Assembly: GCF_016406325.1 (NCBI RefSeq)
Contig: NZ_CP066370.1
Location: forward strand, 1,674,001 to 1,738,000
From: Shewanella putrefaciens
Lineage (GTDB): Bacteria > Pseudomonadota > Gammaproteobacteria > Enterobacterales > Shewanellaceae
DNA: 64,000 nt
Direction: 5' to 3'
The position numbers and the translations under genes are program-made. The notes beneath the pieces were generated by a model. It worked only from the letters and a program-made list of their open reading frames with translations. It was not told where the DNA came from and did no database searches. Positions 28,969 to 38,153 of this stretch are shown piece after piece. Each line of letters opens with the position of its first letter. The stretch's first letter is position 1.

Positions 28969-31182
28969 GTGAAATCTCGTTTCGCCTATTCATTAATCGC
29001 ACTCGCTTTAGCTCAACACTCTTGGGTGTTTGCCACTGAAAAACCAATAAAAAATGACATCGAGCCTAGCTCGGATACGGTTCAGTCTGATGTTATTCCT
29101 GCTGCTGATGCTTCTGAACCTGACGCTAAGTTAGTGACGCCCGAACGTATTGCTGTCCATGGCCGCGCAATGCAAATGTACGTCGATAAAGAAACAACGA
29201 TTGGTACTAAGACGGCGATTAATGTGATGGAATTGCCGCAGTCTGTGCAAGTGCTGACCGAGCAGTTAATCGTCGACCAAGCCGCGCGCAATATTACCGA
29301 TTTATATCGCTCAATTGCGGGCGTGAGTGAGTTCAGTTATTCGGGCGTGACCTTTCGCGGTTTCCGCGACGATGCCAACGTTTTTTATGATGGGGTAAGG
29401 GGCGATCCCTATTCGGGGTTCTCAGTGCCGCAACTCTTTAATGTGCAGCGGGTTGAAGTGTTAAAAGGCCCTGCATCCGCACTCTACGGCGGCGGTGAAC
29501 CCGGTGGCATGATTAACTATGTCACTAAAAAACCAACCTTTGTCGAGAGTAAAGAGTTGACCTTAAGCACGGGCAGCGAGGATATGATCGGTGGCTCGCT
29601 GGATTTCACCGGCGGCCTAACCCAAAATCTCGCCTATCGTTTTGGCGCCTATTATCAGCAGGAAGATAGCTTTCGCAATAATGCCGATAGCCAAAATGCC
29701 GAAGTGGCGGGTGGGTTACTCTACGAAATCAGTGATGATACTAAGCTCACCACCACCTTCGATATTATTAAGCAGGATTTAGGCGGTAACCGACTTCGCG
29801 GTGTTCCCGTCGATGATGCGGGCAATTTCCTTGTCGCGCCTTCCTATAATGCCAATGAGAAGAGTGACTTCCAGAAGATGGATGCATTGGTGCTGCAAGC
29901 GATTCTCGATCATCAATTTACCGATAATTTCTCGGTCAAGACTCAAGTCCGCTATCTGAATAATGATTCGGATCAGCAATACCATGAATCGAGAGGTTGG
30001 GCGACCTTAGATGCCAATAAAAAGCCCATTATGGGTGATGGCACTATTAAGCGTGAATACCGTGTGCAATCAAGGGCTAATGATGAGATCAGTTTAACCA
30101 ATGATTTTGTCTACGCATTCGATGCCTTAGGTTTTGAACATGAATTCCTGTTCGGTGGTGATTACCACTACGTCGAAACCGAATATCACTATAAATTGGC
30201 GACCTCTAACGAGGGTGTCGGTAACCTGAATATTTTTGACCTTAATTATGGTGAAACCAACCCAAGCACTTATAACCTAAAAGATAAAAATACCGATGGT
30301 ATACGCGCTAATCGCTATGGCGTTTATGTGCAGGAACATCTGCACTTTAACGAACAGTGGTCATTGATCGCTGGGCTTCGTTTTAGTCAGTTTGATGAAT
30401 ATGATAAGGCGACGGGTTTTTCCTTCAGCGATAATGCGATAACACCAAGGGCAGGGCTTAATTATCGCCCAATTGATTCAACGTCCTTTTATTTGAATTA
30501 CTCAGAGAGCTTTAATCCCACATCTTTAACCAATCAAGCTGAGAATATTGGGGATGGTTTCCTCGATCCTGAAACCGGTAATCAAATTGAGTTAGGGATG
30601 AAAAATGAATGGCTTGATGGCCAGTTTATGACCACGCTCGCTGTATATCGCATTGAAAAGCAAAATGTTGCCCAAGCTAACCCTTTAGATACTGGCGATG
30701 ACGATGGTATTCCTGCAATGCTTAATTTTGGTGAAGTGCGCAGCGAAGGCATTGAATGGACGCTGGTGGGGGATTTAACCGATAACCTGACTGTCACGGC
30801 AAACTATGCCTATAACGAGACCGAAGTGATTAAAGGGGTGACTGATGACAGTTTAACCAATACCTTCGATAGTAAACATTTTGCCAATGCGCCGCGTCAT
30901 CAAGCGGGGATATGGACCCGTTACGATATCAATGCACTCAATTCGGCGATTGCCTTTGGTATGGATTACGTGGGTGAGCAGTTCAGCCTTGATGGTCAAA
31001 CGGTGAAGCCCCATACGATTTTTGATATGAGCTGGACAACACAGTGGGATCAAACTCAAGTCCGTTTAAATCTTAAAAATATCTTCGATAAGGAATATGC
31101 CGTCAGTGGCTTTAGTGAGCGTAATGGTCATTTCCCCGGTGAGCCACGCAATATCACGCTTGAGCTGAGTCATAAGTTTTAA
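28969..31182 (+). CDS. TonB-dependent siderophore receptor
   Basis: This outer-membrane receptor of about 737 residues imports ferric siderophores with TonB energy. I choose the GTG at 28969, six bases after GGGG, because it begins a classical signal peptide (MKSRFAYSLIALALAQHSWVFA, cut near residue 22). The plug domain follows (TDLYRSIAGVSEFSYSGVTFRGFRDDANVFYDGVRG; VEVLKGPASALYGGGEPGGMINYVTKKP), then a 22-strand barrel ending in ITLELSHKF with a terminal phenylalanine. The Fur box upstream shows iron control. No siderophore synthesis or ABC-transport genes are adjacent. Confidence 0.94.
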   Translation: MKSRFAYSLIALALAQHSWVFATEKPIKNDIEPSSDTVQSDVIPAADASEPDAKLVTPERIAVHGRAMQMYVDKETTIGTKTAINVMELPQSVQVLTEQLIVDQAARNITDLYRSIAGVSEFSYSGVTFRGFRDDANVFYDGVRGDPYSGFSVPQLFNVQRVEVLKGPASALYGGGEPGGMINYVTKKPTFVESKELTLSTGSEDMIGGSLDFTGGLTQNLAYRFGAYYQQEDSFRNNADSQNAEVAGGLLYEISDDTKLTTTFDIIKQDLGGNRLRGVPVDDAGNFLVAPSYNANEKSDFQKMDALVLQAILDHQFTDNFSVKTQVRYLNNDSDQQYHESRGWATLDANKKPIMGDGTIKREYRVQSRANDEISLTNDFVYAFDALGFEHEFLFGGDYHYVETEYHYKLATSNEGVGNLNIFDLNYGETNPSTYNLKDKNTDGIRANRYGVYVQEHLHFNEQWSLIAGLRFSQFDEYDKATGFSFSDNAITPRAGLNYRPIDSTSFYLNYSESFNPTSLTNQAENIGDGFLDPETGNQIELGMKNEWLDGQFMTTLAVYRIEKQNVAQANPLDTGDDDGIPAMLNFGEVRSEGIEWTLVGDLTDNLTVTANYAYNETEVIKGVTDDSLTNTFDSKHFANAPRHQAGIWTRYDINALNSAIAFGMDYVGEQFSLDGQTVKPHTIFDMSWTTQWDQTQVRLNLKNIFDKEYAVSGFSERNGHFPGEPRNITLELSHKF

Positions 31183-31199
31183 TGTATTGATGTGAAAAG

Positions 31200-31230
31200 A
31201 GCTTGTTCGTTAAGGATGATGAACAAGCTT
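31200..31230 (+). terminator. Hairpin after receptor gene
   Basis: AGCTTGTTC and GAACAAGCT form a 9-base stem around a 12-base loop, 18 bases after the stop. There is no T-run, so function as a terminator is uncertain. Confidence 0.4.
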
Positions 31231-31424
31231 GAGCGAATGGGCCAATCTTGCGCGAATAATCACCCGTTGCTCTGCCTGTATTCTTGGCTTTTGCGCGGAT
31301 TAATCCAGTGAGGCTTATCATCTTAATAGTGTTTATCTATTAAGGTGATAGCTTCTATCCGTTATCCTTTCTCGTTTAGCTTGTTTAGACTCGCCTTATA
31401 TGAATTATTCGATAAGGTTTTCCT

Positions 31425-32576
31425 ATGCACGCCGCCAGCCAGTTAACCACAATAGACGCTCAATCTAACGTTAGCCCACAGGTGGCCCTGATTGCAGAAG
31501 GTGGTGGTCAGCGCGGTATATTCACCGCAGGCGTGCTCGATGCTTGGCTCGATGGCGGATTCGATCCCTTCGATTTATTTATTGGCACGTCGGCAGGTTC
31601 GCAAAATTTAACCAGCTTTTTAGCTAGACAAAAGGGTTATGCCAAACGCTTGATCCGCGGTTTATCGCGCCATAAACGCTTCTATCGACTCGGTCGCGGG
31701 TTAGTCGGCGGCAATGTGGTCGATTTAGATTGGTATTTTGATCAGACGCGACAGGGGATGTTTAAATTAGATCTTAATGCGGCGACGGCCTCACTCGGTC
31801 ATCGGCAGTTACTGATCACCACCACGAATGCCAGTGATCGCAAGGGTTATTTTTTAAGTCCAAGCAGTAAAAGCCAGTGGCGCGAATTGTTAAAAGCTTC
31901 TAGCGCATTACCATTTTTGTATAAACAAGGGGTGAAACTCACGCCTTGGCTGAGTGACCGCGCCTGTAATAGCGACAAGGCTTCTAATAACGGCGCGGCT
32001 AATCATAACGCTTCTGATAATAGCGTCTCTGATCACGGTGCAGCATCAAGCGAAGGTATTGACAGTGATTTTTATCTCGATGGCGGCTTAGCTGCGCCTT
32101 TACCTGTGCGTGAGGCCTATCGTCGTGGTGCCCGCAAAATTGTGGTGATCCGCACTGTGAGCGAGGATTTTCAGGCGCAATCGGCTTGGGTCCATAAATT
32201 AAAATCGTGGATTTGTGTTTCTGGCTTTTGCCCGAAAACCATAGATTATTTAGTGCAACATGAACAAGCCTATCAGGATGAATTGGCGTTTATCGCTAAT
32301 CCACCAGAGGATGTGGAGATAGTGCAGATTTTTGCTACTGAAAATTTGCAGAGTAAATTGCTGGGCAGTACCGATACGGATTTACGCCATGATTATCATG
32401 CGGGGCTGAGTGCTGGAAAGCAGTTTTTAACCCAAGATCCGATGGCGTTGACGCAGAGGAATACTTATTTTCAAGCTCAAGTGCAAGCCAATGCGCATAC
32501 TCAAACTCAAACTCATATTCAAGCTCACTCTCAAGCTCACTCTCAAATCCAGCCACTCAGTGCGTTGTCGGCCTAG
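31425..32576 (+). CDS. Patatin-like phospholipase (YjjU-like) with repeat insertion
   Basis: The 383-residue protein is a patatin-fold lipid hydrolase. The oxyanion loop is in EGGGQRGIFTAGVLDAW, the nucleophile is Ser56 in GTSAGS, and the catalytic aspartate is Asp219 in LDGGLAAPLPV. Between the two lies an unusual insert, residues 186-210, made of five imperfect five-residue repeats (ASNNG, AANHN, ASDNS, VSDHG, AASSE). The C-terminal ~30 residues are also low-complexity, rich in Gln, His and Ser, with a 12-base direct repeat. No signal peptide is seen, so a cytoplasmic or membrane-associated location is likely. Substrate unknown. Confidence 0.85.
   Translation: MHAASQLTTIDAQSNVSPQVALIAEGGGQRGIFTAGVLDAWLDGGFDPFDLFIGTSAGSQNLTSFLARQKGYAKRLIRGLSRHKRFYRLGRGLVGGNVVDLDWYFDQTRQGMFKLDLNAATASLGHRQLLITTTNASDRKGYFLSPSSKSQWRELLKASSALPFLYKQGVKLTPWLSDRACNSDKASNNGAANHNASDNSVSDHGAASSEGIDSDFYLDGGLAAPLPVREAYRRGARKIVVIRTVSEDFQAQSAWVHKLKSWICVSGFCPKTIDYLVQHEQAYQDELAFIANPPEDVEIVQIFATENLQSKLLGSTDTDLRHDYHAGLSAGKQFLTQDPMALTQRNTYFQAQVQANAHTQTQTHIQAHSQAHSQIQPLSALSA
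31980..32054 (+). repeat. Five imperfect 15-base repeats inside the patatin gene
   Basis: Each unit encodes five residues of the pattern (A/V)-(S/A)-(N/D/S)-(N/H/S)-x. The units keep the reading frame and sit between the core strands and the catalytic Asp-Gly-Gly. Confidence 0.7.
32520..32543 (+). repeat. 12-base direct repeat at 3' end of patatin gene
   Basis: CAAGCTCACTCT occurs twice in direct succession and encodes part of a Gln/Ala/His/Ser tail. Confidence 0.85.
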
Positions 32577-32640
32577 TTTGGTTTTGAGTTAAGCCACAAT
32601 GTTGTGCGTGAGTAAGCAATAAAAGTAAAAAGTATCAAAA

Positions 32641-32670
32641 TACAAAAGCCACCTAGGGGTGGCTTTTGTA
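32641..32670. terminator. Bidirectional terminator between patatin gene and asnB
   Basis: TACAAAAGCCACC and its exact complement flank TAGG: a perfect 13-base stem between convergent genes. Confidence 0.92.
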
Positions 32671-32767
32671 TTTGTTCGGTAAGTCTGTCGCACTAAGTGC
32701 ACTTAGGTTGGGGGCTGAATCAGTTAGTCAACCTAGTTTATGAATGGAGTCCATCAATGTTAGACCA

Positions 32768-34432
32768 TTAATAACTTGCGGTATGCACTGAGCGTACTGC
32801 TCGGCCCGATGGGTCGATAATGCCGCGTAAGCTTTCGTCCCAAGCTAATGCTTCTGGTGTTGAACAGGCGACGGATTTACCGCCTGGAACCGTTTCAGCA
32901 GCGCCGCTCAGTGGATAATGTTCCTCAAAGAAGCAGCGATAGAAGTACGCCTCTTTGGTTTCTGGCGTGTTATAGGGGAAGCGGAATTTCGCATTCGCCA
33001 GTTGCAAATCATCGACCTGCGCCGCCGCTTGTTCTTTCAAACCGTCAATCCAAGAGTAGCCCACACCGTCACTGAATTGTTCCTTCTGACGCCACGCCAC
33101 TTCTTTTGGCAATTTATGCTCAAAGGCTTTACGCAGAATGTGTTTCTCAATACGGCCATCCTTAGACATTTTCGCTTCAGGGTTGATACGCATTGCCACA
33201 TCCATAAACTCTTTATCGAGGAAGGGCACGCGAGCTTCTAATCCCCAAGCGGCCATGGCTTTGTTGGCACGCAGACAATCGAACAGATGCAGTTTATCGA
33301 GTTTGCGCACTAATTCCTCGTGGAATGCCTGTGCGTTTGGCGCTTTATGGAAGTATAAATAGCCGCCAAATAACTCGTCAGCACCTTCGCCCGATAACAC
33401 CATTTTAATGCCCATAGCTTTGATTTTACGCGCCATTAAATACATTGGCGTGGCAGCACGTATGGTGGTGACATCGTAGGTTTCTAAGTGATAGATCACT
33501 TCTTTAATCGCATCTAAGCCTTCTTGGAAGGTGAAATGGATCTCATGGTGAATCGTACCAATGGCATCGGCGACTTTTTTGGCGGCGATAAGATCGGGCG
33601 CACCTTTTAGACCGACGGCAAAGGAATGCAACTGTGGCCACCAAGCGTTGGTCTCACCATCATCTTCAATTCTGCGCTTAGCAAAGGTTTGGGTGATGGC
33701 GGAAATGATCGATGAATCTAAGCCGCCTGACAGTAACACACCATAGGGCACATCTGACATTAATTGACGTTTGACCGCCGCTTCTAATGCGTCACGCAAT
33801 TCTTCTTGGCTGGCTGGATTATCTTTAACTGCATCATAGCTTTGCCAATCTCGGCTATAGTATTTAATGGCTTCACCATCCTTTGAATAAAAATATTGGC
33901 CAGGTTGGAATTCTTCTACGGTTTTACACACTGGCATCAAGGCTTTCATCTCTGAGGCAACATAGAAGTTACCCGCAGCGTCACGGCCTGTGTATAGTGG
34001 GATGATACCCATGTGATCGCGGCCGATAAGGTAACTATCTTGAGCTTTGTCATATAACACAAAGGCGAAGATACCGTTTAATTTATCTAGAAATTCAGTG
34101 CCGTATTCTTGATACAGTGCCAAGATCACTTCGCAGTCAGAGTTGGTTTGATAGCTGTATTTATCGCCGAGTTGGGCTTTGAGTTCTTTATGGTTGTAGA
34201 TCTCGCCGTTGACCGCGAGGATCAAACTGCCATCTTCAGTCAGCAGCGGCTGGGCACCGTGTTCAATGTCAACAATCGCTAAACGCTCATGGGCAAGAAT
34301 CGCTTTATCGCTGGCATAAATACCTGACCAGTCAGGGCCACGATGGCGCATAAGCTTAGACATTTCTAGCGCGACTTGGCGCAGTTGTTTGGCATCAGAT
34401 TGGATATCTAAAATCGAAAAGATTGAACACAT
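32768..34432 (-). CDS. asnB: Asparagine synthetase B (glutamine-hydrolysing)
   Basis: The enzyme makes asparagine from aspartate, ATP and glutamine. The 554-residue length equals that of E. coli AsnB. The N-terminal cysteine nucleophile follows the start methionine (MCSIFSILDI), with MRHRGPDWSGI, AHERLAIVDIEHGAQPL and AVNGEIYNHKEL in the glutaminase domain. The synthetase domain has the PP-loop SGGLDSSIISAI. It stands alone with about 590 bases of upstream DNA on its strand. Confidence 0.97.
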   Translation of the reverse strand: MCSIFSILDIQSDAKQLRQVALEMSKLMRHRGPDWSGIYASDKAILAHERLAIVDIEHGAQPLLTEDGSLILAVNGEIYNHKELKAQLGDKYSYQTNSDCEVILALYQEYGTEFLDKLNGIFAFVLYDKAQDSYLIGRDHMGIIPLYTGRDAAGNFYVASEMKALMPVCKTVEEFQPGQYFYSKDGEAIKYYSRDWQSYDAVKDNPASQEELRDALEAAVKRQLMSDVPYGVLLSGGLDSSIISAITQTFAKRRIEDDGETNAWWPQLHSFAVGLKGAPDLIAAKKVADAIGTIHHEIHFTFQEGLDAIKEVIYHLETYDVTTIRAATPMYLMARKIKAMGIKMVLSGEGADELFGGYLYFHKAPNAQAFHEELVRKLDKLHLFDCLRANKAMAAWGLEARVPFLDKEFMDVAMRINPEAKMSKDGRIEKHILRKAFEHKLPKEVAWRQKEQFSDGVGYSWIDGLKEQAAAQVDDLQLANAKFRFPYNTPETKEAYFYRCFFEEHYPLSGAAETVPGGKSVACSTPEALAWDESLRGIIDPSGRAVRSVHTASY

Positions 34433-34868
34433 AGTACAACTCCCACACTGTCTGTCATTTGAGGATGTCTCAATTGAGGTTTAATGTGCCAGCTATTTAG
34501 CGTTTTGCCAAACACTATTTTTGATGATTTATCTATTTATTGGTGATTTTATTGATTTTGATGTTTGTGTTTAATGATTTTATTTGAGAATAATTCATTA
34601 AAATTGAGTTATTTTTGATTATTTGTTTTTATTTTTTGATTTGGCGCGGGGAGTTTTGGGGAATTCACAATGTGTTTTGAAAAAGTGTCGATGATAGAAA
34701 AACCGCTAAAAAAGACCTTAAACAATGAGTTGTCACGTTTAAGTGTTTTATTTTTAATCAATTAATGCGCCGAGTTTGACATCAAAAAATGGTATAAGCC
34801 TATTCAGAATTGTGTGGCAGGATGGATATTTCGCGATAACGGCATTGTTTGTGAGCTGAAAACAAAAA
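34433..34868. other. Upstream region of asnB
   Basis: This strongly AT-rich stretch must contain the asnB promoter. No gene, tRNA or structured element with good support was found. Confidence 0.5.
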
Positions 34869-34893
34869 AAGCACGTGAATGGTTCACGTGCTT
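34869..34893 (-). terminator. Terminator after M28 peptidase gene
   Basis: AAGCACGTGAA and TTCACGTGCTT form an 11-base stem around TGG. On the minus strand it is followed by a run of seven T residues. Confidence 0.9.
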
Positions 34894-35023
34894 GTAGGTC
34901 TTGTTTGGCGCTTTGGCTGGTGGAGGAGACGCTTGGCGCTTTATTTCGCAGGTTCTACTAGCAGGCGCCAATAAGAGACGACTAACTAAGCCGCCTCGCA
35001 CAAGCTGTCACTGATACAAGCTG

Positions 35024-36697
35024 CTATTTTGCGTCCGTTACCAGCGTTGTTTTGGCTGGGCGCAGGCTATTGAATTCTGTGCCTTGATAGTATCCCGGCC
35101 AATCTTTACTGTTGCCCAATGTGCGTGTGACTTGGTAGTAGATTTGCAAGTCTTGCAGCGCGCCACTTAAATCCCAATCTTCACGATATTCATCGCAGAC
35201 ATTGTGATAGCAGCCTTTCATTGTGGCTTGCATCTGGGTTTTATAGGCAGCCGTGGCCTCATCTATGGGATCGCTACCGCCGCCGGCAAAGACTGCGGGT
35301 ACGCCCAGTTTGGCAAAGCTGAAATGATCTGAGCGGAAAAAACCGCCCGAAGCGGGATTTTTTTCACCCATGGGGATACGATTTTGTTGTTTAGCTGCAT
35401 CGATAAGGTAGGTTTCTAACTCTGATTTACCTTTGCCGACAATGGTAAAGTCTTTGGTTTTACCGTAGATATTGGTGCTGTCTAGGTTTAGCACTGCCAC
35501 GGTTTTGTCGATCGGATAAAGTGGATTAGCGGCATAATAGCGCGAACCGAGTAAGCCCTGTTCTTCACCTGTTGTAGCAATAAAGGTGACCGAACGGGCT
35601 AAACCGTGGCCTTGTTTGACATTATCGACAAGCTGTCTGGCGATTTCTAAAATGCCTGCAATACCCGAGGCATTATCCATGGCGCCGTTATAAATTTGAT
35701 CGCCTGTTTTCGTTTCATCTTTGCCTATGTGATCCCAATGGGCGGTAAAGAGGATTTGTTCATCTGCTTGTGTGTTGCCGGGAAGTGTGGCGACCACATT
35801 GTAGCTATTCGCATATTCGGCTTTGTTTTTAAAAGCGATGTTGGCCGTTTGCTCAAGGGGTAAATTGATTGGGCTGTCGGCGGCGCGCGCCATTAAATTA
35901 GGCAGTGATAAACCCGCTTTATCAAAAATTTGCGTCGCGGCATCTAAGGTGAGCCAGCCTTCGACTTGCACTCGACTATCTTGCTCGGCTTTACTTAGCA
36001 CCAGATCTTGCTGTGGTCCAGTCCAACTATTTTCTATCACGGACCAAGGGTAAGAGGCGGGCTCGGTATCATGGATAATCAGTGCGCCAAGGGCGCCTTG
36101 GCGGCTCGCTTCCTCAAATTTGTAGCTCCAGCGGCCGTAATAGGTCATGGCTTTACCAGTAAATTTCCCTGAGTCAGGGCGAGCAAAGCCGGGATCGTTC
36201 ACTAAGATCACCGCAATTTTGCCTTTCATATTGAGATCTTGGTAATCATTCCAACCATATTCAGGGGCGTTCACCCCATAGCCGACGAAGACTAATGGTG
36301 CGTTCTCAACACGAATACCACCGTTATCGTGGCGACTGTTGAGGACGATATCTTGTCGGTATTTAAAGGGTAACCCTGCCAGCGTGACTTGCTGCGCTTC
36401 ATCTGCGGTATAGCTCACCATAGGCACAGGTTGTAAAAAGCTGCCTTGGTACGCGCCCTTGAGTCCCATCTCTGTAAAGGCTTTGGTCAAATAGTCCAAG
36501 GTGAGTTTTTCACCGTGAGTGGTCGGCGCACGGCCTTCAAATTCGTCGGATGATAGGGCTTTAATATCATTTCTAAAACGTGCTTCATTCATTTGCACGG
36601 GTTTAAGTGCGGCACTGTTATTGGTATCAGGTTGTGCCGAATGAGGGCTACAGGCACTGAGCAAGGCTAGCGCGCATAACGGATACAGACGTCGCAT
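35024..36697 (-). CDS. M28-family zinc peptidase, lipoprotein
   Basis: The 557-residue protein is a zinc aminopeptidase of family M28. The N-terminus is a lipoprotein signal (MRRLYPLCALALLSAC, cysteine near residue 16, Ser after it, so outer-membrane sorting is likely). A protease-associated (PA) insert occupies about residues 130-260. Zinc ligands are visible in FTAHWDHIG, NGAMDNASGIAGILEIARQL, TTGEEQGLLGSRYYA (catalytic Glu), AVLNLDSTN and SDHFSFAKLGVPAVF. It probably trims peptides in the periplasm or at the cell surface. Confidence 0.93.
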   Translation of the reverse strand: MRRLYPLCALALLSACSPHSAQPDTNNSAALKPVQMNEARFRNDIKALSSDEFEGRAPTTHGEKLTLDYLTKAFTEMGLKGAYQGSFLQPVPMVSYTADEAQQVTLAGLPFKYRQDIVLNSRHDNGGIRVENAPLVFVGYGVNAPEYGWNDYQDLNMKGKIAVILVNDPGFARPDSGKFTGKAMTYYGRWSYKFEEASRQGALGALIIHDTEPASYPWSVIENSWTGPQQDLVLSKAEQDSRVQVEGWLTLDAATQIFDKAGLSLPNLMARAADSPINLPLEQTANIAFKNKAEYANSYNVVATLPGNTQADEQILFTAHWDHIGKDETKTGDQIYNGAMDNASGIAGILEIARQLVDNVKQGHGLARSVTFIATTGEEQGLLGSRYYAANPLYPIDKTVAVLNLDSTNIYGKTKDFTIVGKGKSELETYLIDAAKQQNRIPMGEKNPASGGFFRSDHFSFAKLGVPAVFAGGGSDPIDEATAAYKTQMQATMKGCYHNVCDEYREDWDLSGALQDLQIYYQVTRTLGNSKDWPGYYQGTEFNSLRPAKTTLVTDAK

Positions 36698-37024
36698 AGG
36701 TTAATCCTACTGTTGTTTTAATTAAGGTATTTTAGATTTCTGTTAATCAATCAGAAGCGAGACTTATCATGAAGCAAGCCGCTGTGAGCCACAAGGCTGA
36801 GAAGAAGGCGAATATGTTACTTAATGTTGCTTTACCCTATGCAATACGCCTTTGGGCGAGGCGTGTTACATAGGTCATATTTCCCAATTGTAGGAGCGGG
36901 TTTTACCGACAATCACAAAGTCGGGGTTGATATTGGTAATGAGCAAGCCTGATAAAATGAGTTAACCATTTGTATCACAACAATTCTATGATGTGTTTAG
37001 CAAGGGACTCCACTCTAGTGGTAA
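36698..37024. other. Intergenic region with decayed gene fragments
   Basis: This 327-base gap holds the upstream region of the M28 peptidase gene, a nagD-like fragment at 36878-36955, and no intact gene. Just beside the fragment, a plus-strand run around 36814-36895 can be read with a frameshift as LLNVALPYAN...GHISQ, which loosely recalls a class I aminoacyl-tRNA synthetase signature. Confidence 0.5.
36878..36955 (-). pseudogene. Remnant of a second nagD-like gene
   Basis: On the minus strand this stretch reads SGLLITNINPDFVIVGKTR followed by SYNWEI and a TGA. The intact nagD at 38154-38900 has AGFTITDINPDFVIIGETR followed by SYNWEM at the same place. The match is clear at the protein level but differs at many bases, so it is an old or foreign copy. 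The frame is closed by stops on both sides, about 26 codons apart. It flanks the TIR-like gene on the side opposite to the real nagD. Confidence 0.8.
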
Positions 37025-37843
37025 CTAGTAAAGTTTATTCATATCAACATCATAGCCAGCTTTCTTCATTTCTAATGCAATTTTTGTTTTCCAGTCTTCT
37101 CTAATGTATACAACACCACTAATATCATTTGGTATTTCAATACCCTCAGCAACTAAGGGTACTACATTTTTTCGAGTTAGCTTACCTATCAATAAACCAT
37201 GTTCAAAGACAACATTTTGTCTTGCTCTAGCTTTTAGGTTACCGGTTTCTGCTTGCGCTTTTACCTCACCTAAGTCATCTGCAGTGTATAGAACGATAGC
37301 GAAATCTGTAGTATCAGAATACTCTTCGATTTTCTCGATGATTGTAGTGCTTCCACCACTAGCTTGTTCGTGAAGAATGATTGGCTCAAAACCTAGCTTT
37401 TGGATAAAGCGTGCCGTTTCATGCTTAACTTCGTTGTTATGGCCGTGAACAATAAAGACATTTTTGGATTTTTCTTTGGGTGTTGTTTCCACTTGTTTAA
37501 CTTCCTTATTGATTGGAGTGAAATCATACTCATTATTTTGTATATCAAGAATTAACGAATCTAAAAATGAATCAACTTTGATACCCGTGTTTCTAATAAA
37601 GTAGTCAGCATCCGACTCCCCATACCTAGTTTGATAAATTTCATATGGAGAGAATAATTGATTGTAGTTTTTAATTGCTCTTGGTAATTGCTTTTTGAAG
37701 TATTGATGTAATGCTCTCTGCCAAGCACTGAAGCGTTGTTCTCCAAATTCTTTACTGCGTTTTTGGTAGGCTGCTACGACGACTTCGTCTACTAAACGCT
37801 CTCTAAATTTTGTTAGCTCTTTGATAATCTCTTGCTTGTCCAT
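37025..37843 (-). CDS. TIR-like nucleotide-binding protein (CAP12/PycTIR type)
   Basis: I start at the ATG at 37843 (MDKQEIIKEL), six bases after a GAGG sequence, giving 272 residues. The first ~125 residues are helical and charged, without a motif I recognise. Residues ~128-250 match the TIR-like domain of CBASS and Pycsar effectors: VFIVHGHNNEVKHETARF, GFEPIILHE, TIIEKIEEYSD, AIVLYTADDLGEV and ARARQNVVFEHGLLIGKL. In that family the domain binds a nucleotide signal and cleaves NAD+. No cyclase or other defence gene lies next to it, and the base composition is clearly more AT-rich than that of its neighbours (about 30% G+C in the last 60 bases of the gene). A stand-alone defence role is an inference. 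Confidence 0.85.
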   Translation of the reverse strand: MDKQEIIKELTKFRERLVDEVVVAAYQKRSKEFGEQRFSAWQRALHQYFKKQLPRAIKNYNQLFSPYEIYQTRYGESDADYFIRNTGIKVDSFLDSLILDIQNNEYDFTPINKEVKQVETTPKEKSKNVFIVHGHNNEVKHETARFIQKLGFEPIILHEQASGGSTTIIEKIEEYSDTTDFAIVLYTADDLGEVKAQAETGNLKARARQNVVFEHGLLIGKLTRKNVVPLVAEGIEIPNDISGVVYIREDWKTKIALEMKKAGYDVDMNKLY

Positions 37844-37876
37844 CAATGCCTCACAAAACAATGTTATTAGAAGCAT

Positions 37877-38153
37877 TCTATCTCGTTATGCGGATATGGC
37901 AAGAAGTAGGGAGGGGTAACTGGCTGTTTTACAATGAAGTTTGTGATGCCGTTCTAAAGGTGTTACTAGCCACTTCATCCAAAATTGAAATTATCGCAGC
38001 TTTTAATCCACTTTAAAGGGGCGCTTAGAAAACCATATCGATCTGTGAAATTAACCTGACACAGAATTATGAACAGCCTCTATTTAGTTTATATTGCCCA
38101 GAGCCGTAAGCACTGGGCACATATTGGGAAATGAGCTTAATTAAAGTGAAGAT
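37877..38153. other. Gap between nagD and TIR-like gene
   Basis: No gene is seen. A G-C-rich inverted repeat (TGCCCAG / CTGGGCA, 38095-38119) lies just downstream of the nagD stop on the minus strand and could be a terminator, though no T-run follows. Confidence 0.4.

Noticed and set aside
31425..32576. Patatin gene as a type III or IV secreted toxin (ExoU-like)
   Set aside because: The size, the lack of secretion genes nearby and the YjjU-like motifs fit an ordinary cellular phospholipase.
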